From Eshraghiella sp964414835 (GTDB taxonomy: Bacteria; Bacillota; Clostridia; Lachnospirales; Lachnospiraceae): 64,000 bases of DNA. The notes under the pieces were generated by a model. It did not search any database. It saw only the letters and a list, made by a program, of their open reading frames with translations, and was not told the origin of the DNA. Made by a program: the position numbers and the translations under genes. The stretch is taken from positions 62,001 to 126,000 of the forward strand of contig CAYPWY010000001.1 in assembly GCA_964414835.1 (NCBI GenBank), read 5' to 3'. Shown one piece after another: positions 9,758 through 17,120 of the stretch (position 1 is the stretch's first letter; every line of letters begins with the position of its first letter).

Positions 9758-10084
9758 TTATATCTGCATATTCATAATTTCTTTATATGCACTTAAAAGC
9801 TGGTTTTTAATCGCAACAGTGTACTGTAACGACAGGCTGGCCTTCTGTTCAATTACAGCGAGTTCATGGGTACTGGTAAGATTTCCCAAAGCATAATCCA
9901 CCTCTGCCTGCTGTGCTTCCTGCAAATAATTGTTGGTGGATTCAATCATATTGACTGCTGCCTTATATATCCCGTCAAAGCTGGACGACTCAGAAGTGCT
10001 GCTATTTGACATAGAAGATTGTGTGTTAAGAATATTCCCGGTTCTCTCTGATACTAAATCTGTAAGCGATATTACGTTATCCAT
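9758..10084 (-). CDS. fliE: Flagellar hook-basal body protein FliE
   Basis: A 108-residue protein with the FliE C-terminal signature: EVDYALGNLTSTHELAVIEQ then LQYTVAIKNQLLSAYKEIMNMQI. FliE joins the MS ring to the rod. The N-terminal 35 residues are Ser-rich and unconserved. AGGAG lies about ten bases before the ATG at 10084. It follows flgC and precedes fliF, the normal order. Confidence 0.93.
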   Translation of the reverse strand: MDNVISLTDLVSERTGNILNTQSSMSNSSTSESSSFDGIYKAAVNMIESTNNYLQEAQQAEVDYALGNLTSTHELAVIEQKASLSLQYTVAIKNQLLSAYKEIMNMQI

Positions 10085-10105
10085 GCTTTATTGTCTCCTA
10101 TTTCA

Positions 10106-10552
10106 TTATGATTCCATTATGCTGAGTCCCTTGCTGGCAATGCTTTTGCTTGCCTCAAAGGCAGTTGTATTCGCCTCAAAAGACCTTGTCGCGTCAATAA
10201 GGTCCGTCATTTCAGAAACTATATTCACATTAGGATATAAAACATATCCATTCTCATCAGCATCAGGATGTGACGGTTCGTAAACCAGATTCATATCCGT
10301 ATCGGTGTCCTCGGTAATCGCCGTAACTTTAACACCGTTGCCTATTCCATTGATAGTCTGGTTAAGAACCTGTCCAAAAGAATGTGTTGTCGAGACTTTC
10401 TCTGTCAGAACCACATTCTTGCGGACATAGGGTCCGCCTTCAGCAGTTCTTGTCGTATCAGCATTAGCTATATTCTCAGATATTACATCAAGTCTCAGTC
10501 TCTGTGCAGACATACCTGATGCATTAATATTCATTCCCGTAAAAAGTGCCAT
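10106..10552 (-). CDS. flgC: Flagellar basal-body rod protein FlgC
   Basis: A 148-residue rod protein. The N-terminal heptad-like region MNINASGMSAQRLRLDVISENIANADTT is of the axial family, followed by the FlgC-typical GGPYVRKNVVL. The C-terminal helix holds ATRSFEANTTAFEASKSI. FlgC forms the proximal rod with FlgB and FlgF. GGAGG precedes the ATG. It is second in the operon. Confidence 0.95.
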   Translation of the reverse strand: MALFTGMNINASGMSAQRLRLDVISENIANADTTRTAEGGPYVRKNVVLTEKVSTTHSFGQVLNQTINGIGNGVKVTAITEDTDTDMNLVYEPSHPDADENGYVLYPNVNIVSEMTDLIDATRSFEANTTAFEASKSIASKGLSIMES

Positions 10553-10592
10553 ATGTATATACCTCCGTAAAACTGTTAATCCATCAAATCTG

Positions 10593-10997
10593 TTATGAAG
10601 TTACTGTCATTGCCGTCTTAAATCTGGAAAATTCCTGATTCATACTATCAAGTATTCCATTGTAATACAGTTGGTTTGAAGCCAGTTCGATTTCTTCCTG
10701 GTCAATATCAACATTATTACCATCAATTCTGTAAGACAGATTGGAATTGTCGGTATAGATAGTCGGCTTAACGTAATTATAATTTATGTTACGCACCGTC
10801 TGTGTAAGGTTTCCTGACATTGAACCTGCCTTGGCAACTGCTGTTGACAATACTGATTCAAAGCTTACATCCTGCCGCTTATAGCCCGGTGTATCAACAT
10901 TGGAAATGTTACTGCTTAGCACCTCATTCCGCTTCCATGAATAATCCGCAGATGCTGTAAGCAAATCAACATATGCAAATGCGCCTGAATTAATCAT
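10593..10997 (-). CDS. flgB: Flagellar basal-body rod protein FlgB
   Basis: A 134-residue proximal rod protein containing the diagnostic SSNISNVDTPGYKRQDVSF segment near residues 28-46 and the C-terminal LYNGILDSMNQEFSRFKTAM type helix. It is the first gene of the flagellar run. AAGGAG is seven bases upstream of the ATG. A good terminator behind codY and a candidate promoter in the 208-bp gap suggest the fla operon starts here. Confidence 0.93.
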   Translation of the reverse strand: MINSGAFAYVDLLTASADYSWKRNEVLSSNISNVDTPGYKRQDVSFESVLSTAVAKAGSMSGNLTQTVRNINYNYVKPTIYTDNSNLSYRIDGNNVDIDQEEIELASNQLYYNGILDSMNQEFSRFKTAMTVTS

Positions 10998-11030
10998 ATT
11001 TTTCTCCTTCCGTCGCTTTTAATAATCATA

Positions 11031-11049
11031 TGCAATAGCATATATTGCA
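11031..11049. promoter_or_regulatory. Inverted repeat in the flgB leader
   Basis: TGCAATA and TATTGCA are separated by five bases (gcata), about 35 bases before the flgB start. Such a short perfect dyad could be an operator or a weak RNA hairpin in the leader of the flagellar operon. It does not match the CodY box (AATTTTCWGAAAATT). No function is shown. Confidence 0.3.
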
Positions 11050-11071
11050 ACATATACCTATACTACTTAAC

Positions 11072-11100
11072 ATAATAATACCATTAGAGCAAAAAGTAAA
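11072..11100 (-). promoter_or_regulatory. Candidate sigma-A promoter for the flgB operon
   Basis: On the minus strand TTTACT (11100-11095), a 17-base spacer, then TATTAT (11077-11072). Both boxes fit sigma-A loosely. It lies between the codY terminator and flgB, where a promoter is expected. No sigma-D (FliA) pattern was found nearby. Other registers of the AT-rich stretch are possible. Confidence 0.38.
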
Positions 11101-11158
11101 GTACCAAGCTGCAAATATCACAAATATACCCATTTAACAATCTTATAAAAAATTACAC

Positions 11159-11188
11159 AAAAAATCGCCATATCAAACGATACAGCGA
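11159..11188 (-). terminator. Rho-independent terminator of codY
   Basis: Minus strand: TCGCTGTATC, loop GTTT, GATATGGCGA (ten pairs with two G-U), followed by six T. It begins 18 bases after the codY stop and so separates codY from the flagellar operon. Confidence 0.85.
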
Positions 11189-11205
11189 CTTCCTTTTCAC
11201 TGAAA

Positions 11206-11985
11206 TCAGTCTTTTAATTTAATACGCTCTAATTCATCAAATACCACATCATTAAGTACCTTGATATATGTACCTTTCATCCCTGATGATCTGGATTCTA
11301 TTACACCTGCGCTTTCAAACTTACGAAGTGCATTGACAATCACTGACCTTGTTATTCCCACGCGGTCTGCAATTTTGCTTGCCACAAGTATTCCCTCACC
11401 CTGTCCAAGCTCGTCAAATATATGAATTATGGCTTCCAACTCTGAATACGACAATGTACTGATAGCTGACTTGACTATATGGACCTTACGGTCCTCTTCT
11501 GCCGTTTCTTCATTGACAGAACGCATCATTTCAAGACCTACCACCGTTGTTCCGTACTCACATAATATTATGTCATCAATATCGTACCGGCTGTCAACCT
11601 TATACATAAATAAAGTTCCCAGCCGCTCTCCTGCAATATCTATCGGAGCTATAATAGCCTGATATTTGTCAGCGTAGCCTTCTGTGAAACCCAATGTCTC
11701 AAGATTGACATTTTCTTTGGTGGATAAAACATTAAGCAGACGTTCATTAAACATACCGTCCACAAAACCGCCTACCTGTTCCTGTACCAGTTCTCTGATT
11801 TCATCCACTTCTTTGTTAATACTTACACCCAAAACCTTGCCTTTCCGACTTATAACAAGTACATTGGACACAAGTATATCACTCATAACTCTGCAGATAT
11901 CGTTAAAGACCACTTTATGTGAGCTGTTGTTATGCAATAACTTGTTAATCTTACGAGTCTTATCAAGCAATTGTACACTGCTCAT
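11206..11985 (-). CDS. codY: GTP-sensing transcriptional regulator CodY
   Basis: A 259-residue regulator with an N-terminal GAF sensor domain for branched-chain amino acids (starts SSVQLLDKTRKINKLL) and a C-terminal winged helix (VASKIADRVGITRSVIVNAL then the conserved SRSSGMKGTYIKVLND). CodY represses or activates starvation, motility and competence genes when GTP and Ile/Leu/Val are high. ATG at 11985 is preferred because AAAGGGG lies about ten bases before it; an ATG at 11994 is too close to that site. It lies between topA and flgB, as in a reduced Bacillus-type block. In B. subtilis CodY represses fla/che, so linkage to motility is fitting. Confidence 0.95.
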   Translation of the reverse strand: MSSVQLLDKTRKINKLLHNNSSHKVVFNDICRVMSDILVSNVLVISRKGKVLGVSINKEVDEIRELVQEQVGGFVDGMFNERLLNVLSTKENVNLETLGFTEGYADKYQAIIAPIDIAGERLGTLFMYKVDSRYDIDDIILCEYGTTVVGLEMMRSVNEETAEEDRKVHIVKSAISTLSYSELEAIIHIFDELGQGEGILVASKIADRVGITRSVIVNALRKFESAGVIESRSSGMKGTYIKVLNDVVFDELERIKLKD

Positions 11986-12035
11986 TGTAACCATGCCCCT
12001 TTAAACAGACAACCTTTACCTCTTTTAACGATATA

Positions 12036-12064
12036 AGTGTATCATATTTATCTGATAATTTCAA
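12036..12064 (-). promoter_or_regulatory. Sigma-A promoter for codY
   Basis: Minus strand TTGAAA (12064-12059), 17-base spacer, TACACT (12041-12036), in the 84-bp gap between topA and codY. The predicted start of RNA is about 45 bases before the codY ATG. Confidence 0.62.
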
Positions 12065-12069
12065 TTATT

Positions 12070-14139
12070 TTATCTGTTTTTCGGAATATTTATTACATAT
12101 CCGCAATGGCTGTCTGCGCAAACCAGCTTACTGCCTTTTTCGACCATATAACTGCCGCATTCAGGGCACCTCTCAGTCGAAGGCTTATTCCATGACATAA
12201 AATCACACTCTTTATTCCCGCACCCGAAATACCTTCTGCCTTTCTTAGTTCTGAGCATAATAACGTCATCGCCGCACTTAGGGCATGCCACGCCAACCTT
12301 TTCAAGATAAGGTTTCGTGTTGTGACATTCAGGAAATCCCGGACATGCAAGGAATTTGCCATATGGGCCATACTTGATAACCATATTGCGCCCGCAGTTC
12401 CCACATACTACGTCAGTGACTTCATCTTCAATCTTAACGCTTTCCAGCTCTTTCTCCGCCACCTTAACTGCCTCATCAAGGTCCGGGTAAAAATTGCTTA
12501 CAACCGTTTTCCAGTTTACGCTTCCGTCTTCAACCTTATCAAGCAGCGACTCCATATTTGCGGTAAAATTAACGTCAACTATTGACGGAAATGATTTAAG
12601 CATTATTTTGTTGACGGCCTCGCCGATTTCCGTGACATACAGGTTCTTCTGTTCCTTGGTTACATAGCGCCTTGCTATTATTGTGCCAATAGTCGGTGCG
12701 TATGTAGAAGGTCTTCCTATTCCAAGTTCCTCCAGTGTCTTCACAAGGGATGCTTCCGTATAATGAGCCGGCGGCTGTGTGAAATGCTGTTTGTTATCAT
12801 ACCTGTTAAGTTTTATAATAGAATCTTTCGATAATGAGTTGAGCATAACTGCATCGGATTTCTCGTCTTCATCCGACATATATACTGACATATATCCGTC
12901 AAATTTGATTCGTGAAGCAGATACTCCGAATCTGTAATCTCCGGCACTAAGCTTTATATTGGTAGTCTCATAGACCGCATTAGCCATTCTGCTTGCTGTA
13001 AAACGTTTCCAGATAAGCTGGTAAAGCCTGAACTGGTCGCGGCTTATCGACTCTTTGAGCTTTGAAGGAATCAAATCTATATTAGTCGGTCTGATTGCTT
13101 CGTGTGCATCCTGAATTTTTTTACCTGATTTGGCAGAAGTCTCAGAAGCCATATAATAGGATTCTCCGTAATTTTCTTTAATAAATTCACGGGCAAGTCT
13201 GTCTGCTTCGTCCGAAATCCTTGTGGAGTCGGTACGCAGATAGGTAATCAGACCTACTGTTCCCATTCCCTTTATATCTACGCCTTCATACAACTGCTGC
13301 GCAATACGCATCGTCTTCTGTGTAGAAAAATTGAGAGCTTTCGATGCTTCCTGCTGCAATGTGCTCGTTGTAAAAGGAAGGGGGGCTTTCTTGTTTCTCT
13401 CTCCCTTTTTAACATCCGTCACCGCAAATTCTTTTCCTTGAAGTTCGCTCATTATTGAGCTGACCTGTTCTTCACTTGTTATGCTGATTTTCTCCCCGTC
13501 TTTACCAAGTAATTTTGCCGGCACGGGATTTTTCTCACCTTTGACATCAAGAATCGCTTCAATGGTCCAGTATTCCTCCGGAATAAATGAACTAATTTCA
13601 TTCTCCCTGTCACATATAATTCTGAGGGCAACTGACTGGACACGTCCTGCTGACAGTCCCCGTTTTACCTTTGCCCACAGAAGCGGGCTGATTTTATAAC
13701 CTACCATTCTGTCCAATATACGGCGGGATTGCTGTGCATCCACAAGGTTCATATCTATTTTGCGCGGTTCCTTAATGGAAGCTTTGACTGCATTCCTGGT
13801 TATTTCATTGAAGCTTATACGGTTAATATCATTTTCTTCTATTTTAAGAGCTGCCGCAAGATGCCATGATATAGCCTCTCCCTCACGGTCCGGGTCAGTC
13901 GCCAGATATACCTTGTCGGATTTCTTGACTAACTTCCTCAGGTTGGCAAGGACATCCCCCTTGCCTCTGATGGTAATATACTTCGGCTCAAAATCATTAT
14001 CCACGTCTATACCCAGACTGCTTTTCGGCAAATCGCGTACATGTCCGTTGGACGCAGCCACTTCATAGTCTGCTCCCAAAAATTTTTTGATTGTTTTTAC
14101 TTTAGCCGGTGATTCCACAATAACCAGATATTTTGCCAT
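12070..14139 (-). CDS. topA: DNA topoisomerase I
   Basis: A 689-residue type IA topoisomerase that relaxes negative supercoils. The TOPRIM domain is at the N-terminus (starts KYLVIVESPAKVKTI; acidic triad region TDPDREGEA at 81-89). The active-site Tyr is about residue 300 in GLITYLRTDS. Three C-terminal four-cysteine zinc ribbons follow (CGNCG...CPGFPEC, CPKCG...CGNKEC, CPECG...CADSHC). Full length. An AGAGG site precedes the ATG. It lies after dprA, as in B. subtilis, and runs towards codY. Confidence 0.98.
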   Translation of the reverse strand: MAKYLVIVESPAKVKTIKKFLGADYEVAASNGHVRDLPKSSLGIDVDNDFEPKYITIRGKGDVLANLRKLVKKSDKVYLATDPDREGEAISWHLAAALKIEENDINRISFNEITRNAVKASIKEPRKIDMNLVDAQQSRRILDRMVGYKISPLLWAKVKRGLSAGRVQSVALRIICDRENEISSFIPEEYWTIEAILDVKGEKNPVPAKLLGKDGEKISITSEEQVSSIMSELQGKEFAVTDVKKGERNKKAPLPFTTSTLQQEASKALNFSTQKTMRIAQQLYEGVDIKGMGTVGLITYLRTDSTRISDEADRLAREFIKENYGESYYMASETSAKSGKKIQDAHEAIRPTNIDLIPSKLKESISRDQFRLYQLIWKRFTASRMANAVYETTNIKLSAGDYRFGVSASRIKFDGYMSVYMSDEDEKSDAVMLNSLSKDSIIKLNRYDNKQHFTQPPAHYTEASLVKTLEELGIGRPSTYAPTIGTIIARRYVTKEQKNLYVTEIGEAVNKIMLKSFPSIVDVNFTANMESLLDKVEDGSVNWKTVVSNFYPDLDEAVKVAEKELESVKIEDEVTDVVCGNCGRNMVIKYGPYGKFLACPGFPECHNTKPYLEKVGVACPKCGDDVIMLRTKKGRRYFGCGNKECDFMSWNKPSTERCPECGSYMVEKGSKLVCADSHCGYVINIPKNR

Positions 14140-14159
14140 AACATTAACCTCTAATCATT

Positions 14160-15248
14160 TCACATTATCCTTATATAGAAATTTTTACCAATTTCCCTTA
14201 TCAGTCCTTTGAGTTCAAGTTCCAAAAGAGCTTGAAACAACCTAGGCTGCGGCATTTTTGATGCCTGCATCAGACTCTCTATGCTTTTGGGACTGAAATC
14301 TAGTAACTGACTATACAACATTTTTTCATCAGTTGCAAGTGAAAAATTAATTTTCTCATTCTGAACGGTATTGCCGCAGTCCAATCCCAAGTCTTTTAGC
14401 AGCTCATCGTATGAGGTTACAATCTGCGCTCCATGGGATATAAGATTATTGCACCCGAAGCTGTCCGAATCTCCCATTCTGCCCGGAACTGCATATACCT
14501 GCCTGTTCTGGTCAAGCGCCTGAGCCGCAGTTATCAACGAACCGCTTTTTTCTCCTGCTTCCACAACAATTACAGCATCGCTTAATCCGCTGATTATTCT
14601 GTTGCGGAGCGGGAACATTCCGGGTCTGGTTGCTGTCCCTGCAGGAAATTCCGACAATATCCCGCCATTACCAAGAATATCCATATAGATGTTGAAATTT
14701 TGTCTGGGGTAACATAAATCAACACCTCCTGCCAAAACAGCATAAGTACAGCCCCCTGCCATCACGGCGCCTTTATGGGCTGCCGCATCTATCCCCAACG
14801 CAAGTCCGCTTATTACATCTGCACCTGCCAGCGAAAGCACTCTTCCAAGCTCCATTGCCACAGACCTTCCGTATTCGGAGCAGTTTCTTGAGCCGACTAC
14901 CGCCACTGTTTTCCGCCCGTTAACCGGCAGTTTTCCATTGTAATATAATATATTAGGTCTGTCATAAAGCTCTCGCAGTTTGCAGGGATATTGGGGGTCT
15001 GTCGGAAAAACAAACCCTGTCCTGCCCATATTATATTCATCATATAACTTAAAAATGTCTTCTCTTAATGATTTGTCACGGATTTTGCTTACATCCGACC
15101 GGGTTATTCCTTCGACCTTAAGCAGTGTCATCTCATCAGCGCCTGCCACCTGTGACGGAATATCCCCAAATGCTTTCAAAAGCCTGCGTATTTTAATATT
15201 TCCGATTCCGGGTATATTATTTATCCAAAACCAATATTTTCTGTCCAT
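14160..15248 (-). CDS. dprA: DNA-processing protein DprA (Smf)
   Basis: A 362-residue protein with N-terminal helix-hairpin-helix-like region (INNIPGIGNIKIRRLLKAFG), Rossmann-like DprA core (VAVVGSRNCSEYG near residues 114-126; LAGGVDLCYPRQN; SLITAAQALDQNRQVYAVPG) and a small C-terminal winged helix (LFQALLELELKGLIREIGKNFY). DprA loads RecA on incoming single-stranded DNA in transformation. It lies between comM and topA with 7 bp and 20 bp gaps, so it probably shares their transcript. Together with the pilus locus next door it hints at natural competence. Confidence 0.95.
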   Translation of the reverse strand: MDRKYWFWINNIPGIGNIKIRRLLKAFGDIPSQVAGADEMTLLKVEGITRSDVSKIRDKSLREDIFKLYDEYNMGRTGFVFPTDPQYPCKLRELYDRPNILYYNGKLPVNGRKTVAVVGSRNCSEYGRSVAMELGRVLSLAGADVISGLALGIDAAAHKGAVMAGGCTYAVLAGGVDLCYPRQNFNIYMDILGNGGILSEFPAGTATRPGMFPLRNRIISGLSDAVIVVEAGEKSGSLITAAQALDQNRQVYAVPGRMGDSDSFGCNNLISHGAQIVTSYDELLKDLGLDCGNTVQNEKINFSLATDEKMLYSQLLDFSPKSIESLMQASKMPQPRLFQALLELELKGLIREIGKNFYIRIM

Positions 15249-15255
15249 ATGCGCC

Positions 15256-16764
15256 TCACACAGCCCTGTAGCTTACCGCTTCCGACAAATGCTCTGCCGT
15301 TATCAGCCTGCTGTCTTCAATATCCGCAATAGTTCTTGCCACCTTCAAAAGCTTATGGTAGCCTCTTGCGCTTAAATCATATTTGTCAAAAATATTTTCC
15401 AATAACTTTCTTCCATTGCCGTCAATCTGACAATATTTATCAATAGCCTGGGATGGTATTTGGGAATTAAGGGAAAAACTGCATCCCTCAAACCGTTCCC
15501 TTTGTATTCTGACAGCTTTCAATACATTTTCTTTCATATAGCTTCCTGTATATATGTCATTGTCTGTCCGCTCCATATCTGCATATAGAGTTTTCGGAGC
15601 ATGGACACATATATCTATCCTGTCCAGTATCGGTCTGCTGATTTTACCAAAATATGACCGTATATCCGCAGGTGTGCAATGGCATCTTGCACGGTCAGGA
15701 TAATAACCGCATTTGCAGGGATTCATTGCGGCAACCAGCATAAAATCCGCAGGATACTCTACTTTTGTGCAGACTCTGTTGATAGTTATTTTCCCCGATT
15801 CCAACGGCTGTCTGATTGTCTCTATTGTCTGTGGTTTAAAAAGATTAAATTCATCAAGAAATAAGACACTGTGGCATGCCATGCTCATCTCGCCCGGCAC
15901 AGGATTAACCCCGCCTCCCGCCATTGCCTGCGGTGTGATTGAATGGTGCGGCGCTCTGAATACTCTTCTGCTCATAAATGAAACGCTGCCCCTCAATAGC
16001 CCTGCCACACTGTATATCTGCGACAGCTCCAGCTGCTGCTCATAAGTAAGCGGCGGAAGTATTGTCGGTATCCGCTCGGCTGCCATTGTCTTTCCGGCGC
16101 CGGGAGGTCCTATCAACAGGAGATTATGCATTGATGCTGCCGCTACCATAACCGCCCGTTTCAGGGAAATCTGTCCTCGTATGTCAGAGAAATCTATATT
16201 CCATATTATATCCCCATCATCAGGCTTGCTGTAATCAGCCGGTGCGATTTTCCTTTTACCGGTGATATATTCAACAGTTTCCAAAAGAGTTCCGACCCCT
16301 ATTATCTCAGCACCCTTTACATATGCCGCCTCCTTAACATTATCCTGCGGAAGAATAAACCGTTTTATTCCCTGATTATATCCGTTGATTACCATTGGCA
16401 GTACGCCGCTTACATGGCGCACCTCGCCATCCAGTCCCAACTCACCTATAAACAATATATCATTGCATTGCTTTATACCAACGCTGCCGGCAGCCTCAAG
16501 AAGTGCCATTGCTATGGCCAAATCATAATGTGTTCCCTCTTTCCGCAAATCCGCCGGGGCTATATTAACAGTCATTTTCGCCGGAGCTAGTCTGATGCCC
16601 GAATTTTTAATAGCCGTTCTTACCCTGCCCTTTGCCTCACGTACCGCCACGCCAAGATTGCCCGTCATATCAAAAGACGGAAAACCTGATGAAATATCAG
16701 CTTCCACTTTAACGCACACTGCGCTGATACCATTGATGGCAGAAGTATACGCCGTTCCTAACAT
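15256..16764 (-). CDS. comM: ComM/YifB family Mg-chelatase-like AAA ATPase
   Basis: A 502-residue protein. It has an N-terminal Lon-like fold (SSGFPSFDMTGNLGVAVREAK), a central AAA ATPase with Walker A LLIGPPGAGKTMAAERI near residues 218-234 and Walker B SVLFLDEFNLF, then the conserved AMNPCKCGYY region and a C-terminal ChlI-type lid. In transforming bacteria ComM is a helicase that promotes branch migration; elsewhere its role is unclear. ATG at 16764 is chosen for the GGAGG six bases upstream; an in-frame upstream start would add an unlikely basic tail. First gene of a comM-dprA-topA run. Confidence 0.93.
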   Translation of the reverse strand: MLGTAYTSAINGISAVCVKVEADISSGFPSFDMTGNLGVAVREAKGRVRTAIKNSGIRLAPAKMTVNIAPADLRKEGTHYDLAIAMALLEAAGSVGIKQCNDILFIGELGLDGEVRHVSGVLPMVINGYNQGIKRFILPQDNVKEAAYVKGAEIIGVGTLLETVEYITGKRKIAPADYSKPDDGDIIWNIDFSDIRGQISLKRAVMVAAASMHNLLLIGPPGAGKTMAAERIPTILPPLTYEQQLELSQIYSVAGLLRGSVSFMSRRVFRAPHHSITPQAMAGGGVNPVPGEMSMACHSVLFLDEFNLFKPQTIETIRQPLESGKITINRVCTKVEYPADFMLVAAMNPCKCGYYPDRARCHCTPADIRSYFGKISRPILDRIDICVHAPKTLYADMERTDNDIYTGSYMKENVLKAVRIQRERFEGCSFSLNSQIPSQAIDKYCQIDGNGRKLLENIFDKYDLSARGYHKLLKVARTIADIEDSRLITAEHLSEAVSYRAV

Positions 16765-16858
16765 ATACCGCCTCCTTTTTTTAGTCAAAAAAAACAATAC
16801 ACTGATGGAGAATCAGCCGGAAAATCATTGCTTGAATTACGAAATAAAAGATGTGATG

Positions 16859-16887
16859 AGAATAGCACATAAACAACGGGAAATCAA
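16859..16887 (-). promoter_or_regulatory. Candidate sigma-A promoter for comM-dprA-topA
   Basis: Minus strand TTGATT (16887-16882), 17-base spacer, TATTCT (16864-16859). It would give a leader of about 90 bases before comM. It lies in the 356-bp gap between comM and the end of the pilus locus, the rest of which holds the terminator and repeat listed next and no credible gene. Confidence 0.5.
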
Positions 16888-16984
16888 TTAAGAAAGCATA
16901 AACTTTTTCTAAAGAAAATTTAATAATTGCAGGTGTCATGATACAGGAAAAAAATAAAAAGAAGTTTCTGTGTCAAATAGACAA

Positions 16985-17030
16985 AACGCAAAGTCCCAAT
17001 AGGTGCATTGCACTCAGGAAACTTTGCGTT
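16985..17030 (-). terminator. Terminator of the type IV pilus operon, with inner hairpin
   Basis: Minus strand: AACGCAAAGT (17030-17021) pairs with ACTTTGCGTT (16994-16985), enclosing a second perfect hairpin GTGCA-A-TGCAC, and is followed by TTGTCTATTT. It stands about 90 bases after the stop of the last pilus gene. The T tract is weak, so confidence is moderate. The left arm occurs a second time upstream (see repeat). Confidence 0.55.
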
Positions 17031-17096
17031 ACATTTATCCGTAAGCAAATTACGCTCAGGGAACTTTGCGTTACATTTATCTGCAGGCGCATTACG
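17013..17096. repeat. Imperfect 42-bp tandem duplication behind the pilus operon
   Basis: Two adjacent 42-bp units, 17013-17054 and 17055-17096, share most bases, including an identical core (AACTTTGCGTTACATTTAT). Each carries one copy of the terminator arm ACTTTGCGTT, so the single right arm can pair with either copy. No reading frame through it looks like a gene. Confidence 0.75.
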
Positions 17097-17120
17097 ACTA
17101 CGAATTTACTTATCAAAAGG

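Noticed and set aside
16985..17072. ACGCAAAG motifs resembling the core of the cyclic di-GMP-I riboswitch
   Set aside because: The partner GCAAACC helix, the GNRA tetraloop and its receptor are missing, and the site lies downstream of the operon, where a terminator explains it better.
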